Below are positions 43,641 to 54,942 of a stretch of 64,000 bases of DNA, piece after piece. The notes below the pieces were generated by a model. The model was not told the DNA's origin. It ran no database searches and saw nothing but the letters and a program-made list of their open reading frames with translations. The stretch spans positions 32,364-96,363 of the forward strand of contig CAICTM010000185.1 of the NCBI GenBank assembly GCA_903772945.1, in the 5' to 3' direction. Source of the stretch: Seminavis robusta (lineage: Eukaryota; Bacillariophyta; Bacillariophyceae; Naviculales; Naviculaceae). The translations under genes were made by a program, and so were the position numbers. Every line of letters starts with the position of its first letter. Positions within the stretch are counted from its first letter, which is position 1.

Positions 43641-43987
43641 CTGGATGGACTGGTCGACCCATGGTTCCGGCTACTGCAGGCCTGCATTGAACCTTCTAGG
43701 GTGTAGCAGAGGCGTAAGTGTCCTTCGTTGCCATTGCCGCGGAGGCTATGATCTGACGTGCATGTCTTTGTTTTCTTTTTTTAGGCGTTGATCTGTGCGG
43801 TGGGGCCGCGCCAAGTTGAATCTGGTGGTGTTGAGTGTATGAAGTCCTTATTCGGACATACTTATGCGCTTCATGTGTATGTGTGTGCTGTTGGTGGTTG
43901 ATGTAGACTAGAGCTGGATACCGGGCTTGTCGGTAAACGGTGGTCTAAAATTGGTCGGTAACCGGTGGTTGAGAATTGCTTTCTAAC

Positions 43988-44213
43988 TATTGAAGTCAAT
44001 AGCTCTAAGGGTTTAACTGGAGGTTAGAAACAATTATGAGCTATTGGCTTTGGTGGCTGTCCCCGTTGTCATTAGTAAATGACCGTTGGGGATCTGCCGG
44101 ATCTACATCTATGTGACGGTCCCGCGAGCCGGCCAGTCAGGCTGGTTGGCTTGGTGGGACGTGCTTCTGGTGGATATAAGGGTCAATGTCGCAGTGGTAT
44201 TGGGACTTTAACA
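43988..44213 (-). repeat. Retrotransposon LTR (5' LTR in element orientation)
   Basis: 226 bp, TATTGAAGTC...CTTTAACA on the plus strand, followed by target duplication CTCAC. In element orientation it starts TGTTAAAGTCCC. No classical initiator-Met primer-binding site was recognised next to it. Confidence 0.92.
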
Positions 44214-44218
44214 CTCAC

Positions 44219-46176
44219 GAAGTCACCGCAGAAGACACGAAGAAAAGAGTAAGAAAAGGTCTCCGGTCTCCACCTAGCTAGAGGCCATCCAGAGGCCACA
44301 CGGAAGGGAAGCTAAAGGGCACTGGCAGACATGACTGAAGTTCACTGAACGGGACGGTTGCTGGAAATAGACAAAGCGAGCAAGGTTGCTCTATGTCCTA
44401 GTGGTAACCGCTTTACCTTGGCTCTTGACAGCTCTTTTGACTAGGTACGTACGGTACCTAGCTAGAGTGGAGTACATACATGCACGTAGCAATGAACTGG
44501 TAAGTGGTACGGTACCAGTTCAGCTAGCTGGCTGGATACAACCGTACGCCACATGCACTACGAGTACCGAGTACGTAGACTGCATCCATCAACCGTGGCG
44601 ACCCCCAATTTTAATCCACCAATTTTTACGTTCGCACACAGTTATAACTACTGAGTCATGTACTACCGTTCGTAGCTGGGATAGAATCGAATCGAACTGA
44701 TGGTGCTCTTTGCTCGGAATCGAATGGAATCGAATCGAGTCACTTGTCCTGAGCCGACGCAACCGGTCCCTACCCAGCAAGGACAAGCCTCTGATTAAGG
44801 CGAACTCTGTGTTTGTGCCGTAAAAATTGGAGAAGTTTGCAGCGTTGCCGCGGGAAATAGCATACTGGTAAGTAACTGTTTCCTACTAGTATCCGTACCG
44901 ACTAAAAGCCTGTCCAAAGTAATTTGGCAATACAGTGTGCCTACTATGCATAGCTAGACTAGCTAGTACACTTTGGCATCTGATCGGTTTTCAATTATCG
45001 GTTTTAGTCAATCTCTGAAGGCTCGAAAACCAAGACGTGTTTTCCCGTTTTGACTGTTTCGGATTTGCCGCCCCTCACACAACCCTTCCGTCGGGGGTCG
45101 GGGATGACACCAGCGGACATCCCAGGAGAATTTTGGGACTTCCACCTCTCCAAGTTCAACTATTTATGTCCGGGAATATGGTAAGAAGCTCGTGAGACCG
45201 GTGAAGCCTCGTTGTGGCGACAGATCGCACGCTCGTCTGGACACTTTTGATGCTCTTGCCCTCCGAATTCCCTATTCTACGCCTCTAAACAACAAAGCAA
45301 CTTATGCACTGTCAAGTTTGTCTACTGAAGATTGTTAGGCGAGCCGAACATCTCTTTCTGTTGACATCCTCTGTGCTCCCAGAAGCGATTCTCAAGATCA
45401 GTTCCCCATTGGTGGGGGATCAGAGAGATAAACTTCCGTCATTAGAATTCAACGGTTTAACGTCCATCATTATTGACTGAGAAGTAAATCTACTGTAGCA
45501 TGTTTAGGTCAATAATTGATTGTTGTAGGACTCGGCAAAATATTGAGGACGCCCCTTCTTTGCTCACGGAACGGTTTTGCAGCATTCCTGTTAAACCCTT
45601 TGTTGTCTTATAATCAAAAAGGAATCTTTATTGCCCAGAAAGACAAGTTGTCTCATATATCTCGGTTTGTAGTCCTTTGTTTATTGATGTCTTGAAGTAA
45701 ATCTTGCTTAGACAATCGGCTTTGGGAAAGACGGAAGACGTTTCTGAAGTTTCTGAAGCAACGCACCATCGAGTAGCTATTCAAATGACATGCGAAGCCG
45801 ACGTTACGTTTGGCCATCCAAGCTTCATTATCACTGGAAAAAGCAAGCGAATGGCCTTCGTGCGCCTAGCTAGCTGTGCGCTTTGGCTTGTCGTGGCTGG
45901 AAAATCCGAAGCATCCCAGTGTATGTAGAAATCCTACCACGTCTAAGGGACTTCACTTTAGCGCTTTGCACGACGAGCTTACTTCCATTTCATCAAGAAC
46001 TCCACACAAAAGTGCAGAGCTCACTTTCACAAGTAATCAAGCAACCAAGCCCATCCAAGCGCGCAGAAAAGGTACCGCAAACGCTCCTCTGACCCATTGC
46101 ACCTTTCACCTTTTAGCTTCAAAGACAACAATAGAGACAACAACAACATCAACGTAATCAACGTAACAACACCACC
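44219..46176. other. Intergenic, no gene recognised
   Basis: Contains GTACGGTACC-type palindromes (44447-44530), a GAATCGAATC-rich stretch (44690-44738) and an ACAACA-rich 5' leader before 46177. No supported gene or tRNA was found. Confidence 0.6.
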
Positions 46177-47396
46177 ATGAGCGAAATGAACGCAGCAGCA
46201 CCAGTGGATGAGGTCGTGGAAGCGGAACCCCTCTTTTACGGTCGATGGAAAGCGGAAGAGGAGCGTTACGCAGAGATGCTCATCCAAGAGTTCAGAGGTG
46301 GAAATTTGGACATTGAAGATGGCGTTACACTCAGAGGATATCTGGCAAAGATGCTCAATTGCGCTCCGAAGCGGTAAGTCAACAGCAGCTAGCTAGCTGG
46401 ACTGCGGCGGGCACCGGAGTGTGCAGGAGAGCGATCGTGACTGACTTGGCGCTCTCCTCTTGTCGCTTGTGCTGTAGAATCTCCAAAAAGTTTGAAAGCT
46501 CCGGCTACAATGGACGACAGCAATACATTGGCAAGCCAGCTACGTTTACTCCTGAAGAATCCAAAAAGCGCAGTGATGAGCTCGAAGCGGCTAGGCTAGA
46601 GTTTGAAGCTAGAAGGAAGGGCCTGGCCAAGAAGAAGCCCCGCCGGGCGTACACCAAGGCATCCAAGCCGTCTGCTACTCTCAAAGCGAAGGCTCCTCCC
46701 TCTTCCAACAGCAAGCCGTCCTTTGCTACAGAGAAACCCGCAGCAGCAGCTGCGGAAGACATGCCCCCCGCCTCGTCCGCGCTTGCCGGGAATATGTTTG
46801 CACACAACGGCGGTGTTGGCCTTTTCTCGAATACTTACCTCAATGGCCTTCCACCGGGAGCTGCAGCAATGAACTACCTGACGGCATCCGGGCTTCCCAC
46901 TTCTGCTTTGTACCCGGCTGCTGGACTCCCTTCCGAGCTCACCGCAGGATTGTGCCTGTCCGGATTCGGGGGAATGGAATCCACTCCTCTGGGGGCGTCA
47001 CTCTTGGCGACGAATCATCGTCAAGGACTCCCATCGAGCAACGGCAGATCCGTGATCTCCTCCGTAGAAGCGTCCTTGCTGGATTCCATTCTCGCCAATA
47101 CAGCGACACCTCAAGCTCTGGCGGCGTCTTCCACTTCTGCCAGCCTCTTGGGCAGCAGCAATCCTGCCAGTTTCCTGCAGCAATCACGCATGGATGCGGC
47201 CACGATGCTAGCGCAAGCGCGCCACGATGCCGAGCAACGAGCCTTGTTGGCCCATCATATTGCGGATCAACGCAAGAGACTTCATTCCGCCCTGTCGGCG
47301 GAAACAGGCGTGAACCGCCGTGCATCGATTGATCCACCCGTGCAGGGTGACGGTGCTGCTGCGGAACAACAAGCCAAGCGATTTCGATACATGTAG
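46177..47396 (+). CDS. Nuclear-type protein with conserved PKRISKKF N-terminal motif
   Basis: Two exons, 46177-46373 and 46478-47396 (GT at 46374, AG at 46476-46477); the split Arg codon restores frame, giving 371 residues. The N-terminal segment (FYGRWKAEEERYAEMLI ... TLRGYLAKMLNCAPKR joined to ISKKFESSGYNGRQQYIG) is a conserved block I have seen in many diatom hypothetical proteins, with no function I can state. It is followed by a Lys/Arg-rich helical region (RLEFEARRKGLAKKKPRRAY) that could be a nuclear signal, an Ala/Ser/Leu-rich low-complexity middle, and a helix-rich end (AQARHDAEQRALLAHHIADQ). Regulatory or DNA-binding role is inferred only. Confidence 0.8.
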
Positions 47397-48312
47397 ACCC
47401 TCCACGAGCGAGAGAAGAAACCGGGGGATCTTTCATTTTTTTATTTACATACATTACAGCATTGTTCGAGTGATATGCATGCATGCATGCGTGTTTGTTT
47501 GTTGGTGAGCTGATAGATAGATAGGTGGTACCGTAGGAGTAACACTTAGGAAGCAATCGATTCATGTTCAGAGTAGACATCATAAACTTGGCTCAGTTGC
47601 ATTGGTGAGAAGCTTCCATTGAATTGGCACAATGGCTTCGAAGTCGATGAATGGCTTGGTTGTGGACACGAGCTCTGCAGGTCAACCAGTCATCGGGGAG
47701 GAGCTCTGGATCGTTGGGGTGCACTCGGAGCTAGCTAGCTATGCTATGGGTAGACGCCGCGTGCGTCTAGCCGGCTAGTACGGTACCATACCTGTTCTGT
47801 ACTGGTAGGAGCTGCATGGAGGGCTCGCTTCGTCAACTAATACAAGAGACGCCTTTGAGCAAACCAGCGCGACCTTGCTTTCTTGTTCTTGGGCGGAGAC
47901 TTGGATGTTCTTCTTGCGAGCGACGAATACCCTGTTTCTAGCTAGACTACTAGCTAGATCTGGCTTGCCTCCTAAAAGGGAACTCCGAAAATTGAATTGT
48001 GGCGTTGTGGGTTTTACGTGACAATAGATGGTACTGGTACAGCTAGATCTACTGGTGCCAGTGTGCCAGTGTGTCCGTCTGGATATGCAGAGCGACTACT
48101 ACTACTAGCTAGCTAGCTGGCTGGCTACTCTGAGCAGCCACCTGCAGCACTCGTCGCCAAACATTCATGGAAACATTCACTCTGACTGAAGAATTTGCGT
48201 TCGTTTTTCTAAACATATCCTGCTGAGCTGCAAAATATCTTTCGTCAAATTTTTGGCGCTCTGTCTTTGGGAAATGCAGCATCAGGCCAACAAGAGTTGG
48301 GTGCTCTAACAG
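47397..48312. other. Intergenic, no gene recognised
   Basis: Contains ATGCATGCATGC near 47476, TAGCTAGCTATGC near 47730 and TAGCTAGCTAGCTGGCTGGC near 48106. No supported gene. Confidence 0.6.
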
Positions 48313-48490
48313 GGCATCCAATCATAACACAACAGAACACAAGGAATAAAGGCTCGGAAAAAGAGGCAAAAACAAACAAACGATGCCTTCTTGGCCATGG
48401 ATGAGGTGTATGGATAAAGCAATGTCTGATCCAATTGACCCTGTCTGCTGCATGTCCTGAGGATGATCTTTCCATCTGTCAAAGATGAAA
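48313..48490 (+). pseudogene. Duplicated 5' end of the CRAL-TRIO gene
   Basis: The 180 bp repeat the leader and first ~30 codons of the gene at 48775: CAACAGA(A/G)CACAAGG, then ATG CCTTCTTGGCCATGGATGA, then GATCCAATTGACCCTGTCTG. An extra GCATG-like insertion after CCTGTCTG breaks the frame. Homology ends near 48490, so this is a broken partial duplicate in direct orientation about 400 bp upstream. Confidence 0.8.
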
Positions 48491-48774
48491 CTCCACGGTT
48501 TTTTAAAAATCCACGGCCATCCACGGAAAACCCCGTTTTTAAGAAGAATGGTTTACCAGTGACTGGACCAGTCCTGAAAGCAACCCTGAAAGAACTCCGC
48601 GGAGCCTCACGACTCGCGATCTTTTCACCTTGCACCTCCCGACGCCTATCTGGTACCACATCAGCATCGGCCCTCGGCCAATGCATAGACAAAGGTTCCA
48701 GGAACCTGTAGTTACAATCCACTCATAAAACAACAGAGCACAAGGTACCAAGGCTCCAAAAGAAGAAGAAGAAG

Positions 48775-49698
48775 ATGACGTCCTGGCCTTGGATGAAGGG
48801 TATTGATGAGGCATTGGCTGATCCAATTGACCCTGTCTGTCCTGAGGATGATCGCCTTTCCGTTAAAGATTTGATCAAGGAGCATGGCGAAAAGATTGAG
48901 AAGATCAAGTTAGCTCTTCTGGACGATCCACTCTATGATGCTGACAAGCACGATGATCTCTGGATTTTGAGATTCTGGTTGTCACACAAGAAGAGCCAGG
49001 GTGCTATCGATGCAGCAAAGCACACTTTGGCATTTCGCAAGGAGCACAACTTGGATGAGAAGGATATCCGTGCCATTGCTCCTCACCAAGTAAAGGATGG
49101 CAAAATCAGAGAATACTTGGATTGTTGGCGTGACGATGCTATGACTTTCACACACCCACATGCAAAACGTGGGGTGATTTGTTTTTTGAAGTTTGCCAGT
49201 ATGGACCAGCATGCGCTTGTCGAAAAGCTGTCGGAAGATTACTGGCTTGCTAGCTTCCTGTACTGTTCTGAATGGTCTTTCCAGTGGCTTGACTATGTGA
49301 CCAGGACAACTGGACTTTTGACAAAGTCTGTCCGTTTTGTGGATCTGGCAGGGTTGTCCATGAGCTCGTACAACAGTGAGTGCAGCAAGAGGGATGGTAA
49401 GGTAATGGGATTGATGGAGGATTGTTATCCCCAGCTGCTTGAGAGTATCTTTGCATGCAATGCTCCAAGTGTGGTCGAAGCCATTTGGAAACTTGTCCGA
49501 GTCCTTCTTCCCAAGCGTGTGGTGACAAAATTTGATTTCCTTAGTCCAAAGGATAACCCCAAGGATCGCACCAAGCTCTACCGCCATATTTCTGAGCAAG
49601 ATTTGCCCAATTTCTATGGGGGAAAGAATCCAGTGTTGCCACAAAATTGGATGGCAGCTGGTGTTGAGACTGAAATTGAAACTGAGGTGGAGATCTAG
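48775..49698 (+). CDS. CRAL-TRIO (Sec14-like) lipid-binding domain protein
   Basis: 307 residues, single exon, ATG at 48775. An N-terminal helical region (DLWILRFWLSHKKSQGAIDAA...TLAFRKEHNL) matches the CRAL-TRIO N-domain. The lipid-binding domain covers about 120-290: VRFVDLAGLSMSSYN where Sec14 proteins have the VxDLxG(L/I) strand, YPQLLESIFACNAPSVVEAIWKLV for the conserved YPE-like helix and gate, and ISEQDLPNFYGGKNP at the end. Such proteins carry phosphoinositides, sterols or other hydrophobic ligands between membranes. The tail is Glu/Thr-rich. No signal peptide, so it is cytosolic. Confidence 0.85.
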   Translation: MTSWPWMKGIDEALADPIDPVCPEDDRLSVKDLIKEHGEKIEKIKLALLDDPLYDADKHDDLWILRFWLSHKKSQGAIDAAKHTLAFRKEHNLDEKDIRAIAPHQVKDGKIREYLDCWRDDAMTFTHPHAKRGVICFLKFASMDQHALVEKLSEDYWLASFLYCSEWSFQWLDYVTRTTGLLTKSVRFVDLAGLSMSSYNSECSKRDGKVMGLMEDCYPQLLESIFACNAPSVVEAIWKLVRVLLPKRVVTKFDFLSPKDNPKDRTKLYRHISEQDLPNFYGGKNPVLPQNWMAAGVETEIETEVEI

Positions 49699-49799
49699 CT
49701 GCCTTTGTCGCTCAGACAGCTTTATTGCTATCGGACTATACGTGATGAAATCCGTAAAGGAGTATTTCCAGTAGGTAGCCGAAATATATATAACAAATA

Positions 49800-49800
<1 letters not shown>

Positions 49801-49836
<36 letters not shown>
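49801..49836. repeat. (TG)18 microsatellite
   Basis: Eighteen uninterrupted TG units about 100 bp downstream of the CRAL-TRIO stop codon. Confidence 0.98.
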
Positions 49837-49837
<1 letters not shown>

Positions 49838-50852
49838 AATCTGATTCAAAGCATGTAACAAACAACTCGTGTACACGTGTGCAAATCAGATCCATGCCTC
49901 TCGAGGTACATGTAGGTGTCGTCCACAGTTGACAGCACGCTCAACCTTCCCCCCTAACATCCTCTTGGAACGGCCCCTCTCATGACATGATTGCCCGTAC
50001 TTTCGTGGGGTGGGGTCTGCCACTGTTTGCGCGAGTGCATGTAGTAGCACGGAGCCAGATAGAAAACCGTTTGTTGCATCAGCCTTGATGCTTGCTAGCT
50101 AGCTATTCATAGTGATATGTCGAGAGGGAAGCAAGAAGCAACGAATGGCTACGAGTGCGGGCATTTTAGCTGCGGAGGTTGCATCCGAATGGCTACGAGG
50201 GCGGGCATTTTAGCTGCGGCGGTTGCACCAAAGTGATGGTTGGAAGGCAGGTGCGCGAGCTGTGCTGGCTACGATGAAAGGCGGCTGGATGTCTCAAAGG
50301 CAATGCCTGCATGCTTCGGAGTGCGTCTCTAGCTAGCAGACTAAGGTAAAACGACGGCATATGTGGGGAAAGCATCATGGTTGGCTGCTGTTCTTCTAGT
50401 ACGGTAGGCTTGCTTGGTGGGCTCCTGCCTCCTCTGGCTATGGATGGGGAGCACTGTGGTCAAGAGGAAAGAGAGCACATTCGCGTTCCATGTGGCATTC
50501 CTTTCCGGGTGAAATTGCGCGCATGCTTACGGTAGTGGACTGAGTCTGCCTCCCGCAAGGCAAAAGTGAAGGGCGCCTTTGGAAAACTATGGTAGGGTGG
50601 TGAAAACAACAAGTCACAGACAAGCAATTAAGGCTGGCTGAACATGAATGTTATTCATTAGTAGTAGTTTACTCGGATGTCGTTAATATTATCTTGTAGT
50701 AGCTAGTAGCGAGCAAATGTACCGGTAGCACGGGGGGTAGGTAGCTAGTCGAGTCGTCAGAAATAAATGTAAAAAAGTGTCACACAGGAATCCAACATAT
50801 GGTGATGGAGAGGAATGTAGGTAGGTCAGCCAGGCTGTCCAATGTCGCCCGC
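49837..50852. other. Intergenic, no gene recognised
   Basis: Contains a tandem duplication at 50142-50229, described separately. No supported gene. Confidence 0.6.
50142..50229. repeat. Tandem duplication, 44-bp unit, two copies
   Basis: Copies begin CGAATGGCTACGAG at 50142 and 50186 and share GCGGGCATTTTAGCTGCGG. They differ at a few positions. Confidence 0.9.
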
Positions 50853-51539
50853 TTAGGCCGCTTCGGCCACCCTGGGGGGTCGCATCGTCAGCAAGTTCAG
50901 CAAGATACCCTGAAAGTCGGATCCCCGCAGAATGTATCCGGTGCTCAGACTGTACTCTGCCTGTACCATGACCCGTTGAAGTCGGTCCAACTCATGATCG
51001 CACCTCTCAAAGTCGCCGCCGGCGTAGTAGATGCTGGCCTTGTTGTTCAACGCCGCCGCAATGGTACCGGAAAGATCATAGCGGGGGTTTATCTTGGAGA
51101 AGAGGTCGACCGACGACTCGTACAGGTGCAACGCCTTGGCACGAAAAGGGCCACTGGGATCCTTGAGACTCCTGCAGTGAAACACAACGGCCATATTGAA
51201 GACTACCCCCGCAGAAAACACGGCGATACCATCTTGATTGTGCGGGAGCAGAGCGGGGTTGAAGATAAAGGGTCTCCCGTAGACAAAGGGATCCCCTTTG
51301 TTGTTCTGTGGTGGCATGGGGACGTAGGTGATGCCCATGGCGGCGAACCCATGAGCATTCAATGGTGCATCCGGGAGGTTGCCGTTGTTATTATCGTTGT
51401 GGTCCACGTGAGGCTCAAAGAGGATCATGGTCTGAAGCGCATGACGAAAGGTCTCGAGAGCCAGAGTCAAATTCCCACGGACAAACTCATTGACTCCATC
51501 TTGGTTGAGCTGAACAGCTGTCTGAACAAGGTGCGCCAT
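50853..51539 (-). CDS. TPR-like helical repeat protein
   Basis: 228 residues from ATG at 51539 (MAHLVQTAV); the frame continues two codons upstream with no ATG. Starts with a helix pair typical of tetratricopeptide repeats (AVQLNQDGVNEFVRGNLTLALETFRHALQTM). A loop with a Tyr/Pro-rich segment follows, then another helical pair (AVFSAGVVFNMAVVFHCRS; RAKALHLYESSVDLFSKI) and AAALNNKASIYYAGGDFERCDHELDRL. This matches an expanded group of short TPR-like diatom proteins. A protein-binding role is inferred. No targeting signal. Confidence 0.75.
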   Translation of the reverse strand: MAHLVQTAVQLNQDGVNEFVRGNLTLALETFRHALQTMILFEPHVDHNDNNNGNLPDAPLNAHGFAAMGITYVPMPPQNNKGDPFVYGRPFIFNPALLPHNQDGIAVFSAGVVFNMAVVFHCRSLKDPSGPFRAKALHLYESSVDLFSKINPRYDLSGTIAAALNNKASIYYAGGDFERCDHELDRLQRVMVQAEYSLSTGYILRGSDFQGILLNLLTMRPPRVAEAA

Positions 51540-54504
51540 TGTCAATCGCTTGGTATGGTACGGTACGGCTTGCTTTTTATCGAGCTTATTTCTTCGTCGT
51601 CGTCGAAGACTTTTGGCTTGTGATCTGACTGATCAATCAAGCAAATGGGTACACGAGTTGAGTGATGTTTGTCTTTGCGGTCTGGGAAGCAATTTTGCGG
51701 CGAAAGGCAGATGCAACAGAGGGCAACTCCCAAGTTCTGGTTTCTTTGCTTTCATTGCTTGCACCAATCAGCGATAATAGTAAACTGGATGTCTATCATC
51801 ATCCGAAGGGCTGTTTTGTCAACCGGCACAACTCTAAGGAGGCGTTCTCTTGATATCCTACTCAGACAGAAAAGGGAATCTGATTGGCTCAAAAGCTTGA
51901 TAACTTTCCTTGGAGAACATGGGTTCGTAGCAACCACTTATGGATCTAGCACAAACGTCATTCGATGCGTTGACACCTCGGTGAAGTGCCGCCGCGAAAT
52001 GTATTCGAGAAGGCAACACTTGCAGTTCGGCTCAATGAGTGCTCGTTGCGTGGAAGGGAAGCTGATGTGATTGCCAGTGATTGGTGTACCGGAAAGGTTG
52101 CTTCTTTTTCGAGAGACACTAATCTTGGTTGGAACCATCTCACGGGAGGGGCAATGTGGCTGTGGTTGAGGTTTGGTGTCTTCACATGTTCAGCTGTTGA
52201 GACACAGCTCCCATACCTCTAAAACACCCGCACTCTGCGGCATCCCGGCGGCAAGATACGTTCAATAATGCTTCTTCTACGCACTTTCATTGAATTGGGC
52301 TGCAACTTGCCTACCAGTAGTACATGTATGTACCGGTAGTCCACTCAAAGTAGACTACGGACTGGCACTCCGGAGAAGATTCATTTCACGTTTCACGATT
52401 CGATTTTACGGTTATTTTACAGTTTTCGGAAATGGGAACCCGGAAGTGATCATTTCGCGAATCGTGCTTGTTTGCGGCAAACAGCAGAACAGAGAAGAAT
52501 AACAAAGAAAAAATCAATTTTACCACCATGGCAACAGTGTTGGCCAAATGGTCTCTAGCTTAACCAATACATTGTTCTAGCTGAGTCTGTCAGAGGACTA
52601 GCTCCCCAACACACTCACAGAGCCACACCTTGAAGGGACTCAGCTATCTCCAAGGTTTCCTATGGAGTATCTATGAAAAATCAGGCTTGGATTCCATTTT
52701 GTTGTCATTCTGCCATGGATTTCTCCATGGGAAGGGTCCTCCAGTCTTCACTCTCAGCACTCAATCTACACTGTAGAGCCTAGTAGAGGACCGTGAGGCT
52801 TTGCATGAAGACTGGAGCACCCATCCCAAAGGTTCAAAGGAGAATTGTGGCTCCAAGGTGGCAAAAATTGAGCAGATTTCATGTTTCCAGTCAGTCGACC
52901 AATCAATACAGTAGTAGCGAAGCTGCTGCTCATTTCCTTGTAAGTAGCACTAGAACAGGAGCCTTGATGTGGGTCTGCCGGAAGAGCAACAGTCGTCGTC
53001 GCCGCCGAAAGAAAGGTCGGTCGATCGATCGTCGTCGCTGGAAGAAGACTGAATCGATCCGTCGAACGGAAGACGCTTGTTGCCATCGCTTGTTGTTCTA
53101 GTAGTAGTAGTAGTAGTCGCTTGTTGTTGTTGCATTAACGGTAGAGGCGACATGGCTCCGATCGCTCCGTGGAAGAGGAGGCGTCATGGTCGCTCCGTCG
53201 GCCGTCGGCGGAACGACCGATTGCCGAACGGCTGCCGCTTAGCAAACAAAAGGAGCCTGTCATGGTGGTGAGTAGTAGCCTTTGTTAAGAGGAGTAGCCG
53301 CTATAGAGGAGTAGCATCATGTTGATAGAGTCAATAGAGAGTAAAGATAGAGGTATCGAAATAATGAAAAAGAAGAGGTGTACGAGTGGCTTGGATCGAT
53401 CCGAGTGATGTCAGTTGAGATTAAGGTTAAGGCTATATGTCCCTTAAGTCTTTTCAGGGTCGCGTACCGGCTGCCGGCTTGCGTTTGCGTCAATAGCCTC
53501 GATACAGCCTGTATCATACATGTAGGCTAGCTAGACCGCTGGCCGCTGGCCATGACATTGTAGTAACGGGTGCTCACTTCTTTGTGACAAAAAAGTACAT
53601 GTATGCTTCTGGAAGAGGGAAGGAATCTTCTTTCTACAAGAAGCGATCTGACCCTACAGGTTCTTGTTGTTGGATTGTTTGGATGCCTTGGCGGCATCTC
53701 TGTAAGTGCACCATGCACCCCTACCGGTACATTAGACTACTACCACTGTGGTGGGTTCACGCAATGTCCTTGGTTGGGCTAAATCAAAGACTTACGTCAG
53801 GCATATTTTTATTTGAGAAGAATCGAACCTGATATTATTGATCGTACAAGCTAGAGTCTAGCTAGCTAGTAGCATTCCGATGTCATCCTATCATATCCCT
53901 AGATCTAGATCTATCGATCCTTGGTTGATGGATAAGATTCGATCTTGACTGCTGCCGGCACTGGTACGGTACAATCCATATCTCTGGCTGGATGTATGCC
54001 TAGTAGCTATCTATCTACAGAAGAGCTACCTCCACAATGGATGTTCAGTTTTGTTCAGAACAGAACCATGGAAGCAAGTTGCGAGCCGAAAATGGCAACC
54101 TGGACCTATGCCACTGTCTCTGGTAGTTTTGCTTGCTGTGATTTTGACTATTCGTCCTCACCAGATCTGGGGCAGCAGCCAAGAAATGTCACAACCTCAG
54201 CTTGAATCATTCAGGTATAATACATGCAGAGCTGCGCCACAAAGCTCCACTATGGTCGGCGTGCCTCCACTAACTAAATATGAAGAGTTGTCTCGAACCC
54301 AGAAATAGCTTGCTTCTAGTAGGACATTGGATTGATTTAGATTGAGAGGGACCAAACTACGAAGGTACTCCTATAATAGGATGAAAATTGGAGTCGGTCT
54401 GTCAAAATGGGAATGATGAAGTGCTTGGTATTTCTTCCAAACCCCAACCAAATTCTGGAAAGGTATTTCATCCACCCAAAAACACGCACAGCCCGTACAG
54501 CTTT
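51540..54504. other. Long gene-free stretch
   Basis: About 3 kb without a supported gene. Contains a (TAG)n tract at 53098-53117, GTCGTCGTCG-type stretches near 51595 and 52990, and AGATCTAGATCTATCGATC near 53900. Small frames show no domain. Confidence 0.55.
53098..53117. repeat. (TAG)n microsatellite
   Basis: About six TAG units. Confidence 0.9.
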
Positions 54505-54942
54505 TTAATCTCTCCCTGGGGCAAGACTATTCAACAGTGTAGAACACAGTGGCTCCAGCACTTCTTTTAACAGAGGAATCGCCGTGGATCGCAACACCCC
54601 AATATTCGCTTGCGGATTCCCCAAAATTGTCAACACCAATGGTACTTGATAGACGTGCATGAGTATCCCATGGTCGTAAATGGCCGTCACAGTCTTGACT
54701 TCCTTTCCCATATTGAGCATGGGGCACTGCTTGGATGCCGGCGCCCAGGTCGATTCAATGGCACTCAAAACATCTTCATTCAATGGCTGTGATGAATCGG
54801 CATACACTCGGGCCAACGGGACTCCTTCTGCTGTGCTAAGAAGAATCACTCGGATACCTCCGTTGCACTTGTTGACTCTTTGGAGAATTTGTTGCAGAGA
54901 GCTCTGCAACGAGGATGGTAATAGTCCCACAGAAGCAGCCAT
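54505..54942 (-). CDS. LAMTOR3-like Ragulator subunit (Roadblock/LC7 fold)
   Basis: 145 residues from ATG at 54942; the frame is open to 54981 but begins there with TTG. The sequence follows LAMTOR3 (MP1) from end to end. An N-terminal helix (LQSSLQQILQRVNKC) leads into IRVILLSTAEGVPLARV, where LAMTOR3 has the VVSDRDGVP strand-turn. Then come STWAPASKQCPMLNMGKE, TVTAIYDHGILMHVYQVPLVLTIL for the central strands, and ANIGVLRSTAIPLLKEVLEPL for the last helix. LAMTOR3 pairs with LAMTOR2 in the Ragulator complex that anchors Rag GTPases and mTORC1 on lysosomal membranes. The length fits the family. The assignment is from remembered pattern. Confidence 0.7.
   Translation of the reverse strand: MAASVGLLPSSLQSSLQQILQRVNKCNGGIRVILLSTAEGVPLARVYADSSQPLNEDVLSAIESTWAPASKQCPMLNMGKEVKTVTAIYDHGILMHVYQVPLVLTILGNPQANIGVLRSTAIPLLKEVLEPLCSTLLNSLAPGRD

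Larger units (their letters stand above)
38921..44213 (-). mobile_element. Ty1/copia-type LTR retrotransposon, full length, ORFs broken
   Basis: 5,293 bp bounded by near-identical LTRs and by a perfect 5-bp target duplication CTCAC (38916-38920 and 44214-44218). In element orientation (minus strand) the order is gag remnant (about 43.6-42.9 kb), integrase (about 41.9-40.9 kb), reverse transcriptase (about 40.9-40.0 kb) and RNase H (about 39.9-39.15 kb). Integrase before RT identifies copia. The GMYGLPQAGR and VDDFGVKYVG motifs and the RNase H C-terminal MRFY...KHHPAKHH region resemble diatom (CoDi-like) copia elements. The coding region is broken by several frameshifts, so this copy is unlikely to be autonomous. 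Confidence 0.92.

Noticed and set aside
44380-44450. tRNA-like box A stretch (TAGTGGTAACCGC)
   Set aside because: No box B (GGTTCGA-type) or acceptor stem at the right distance.
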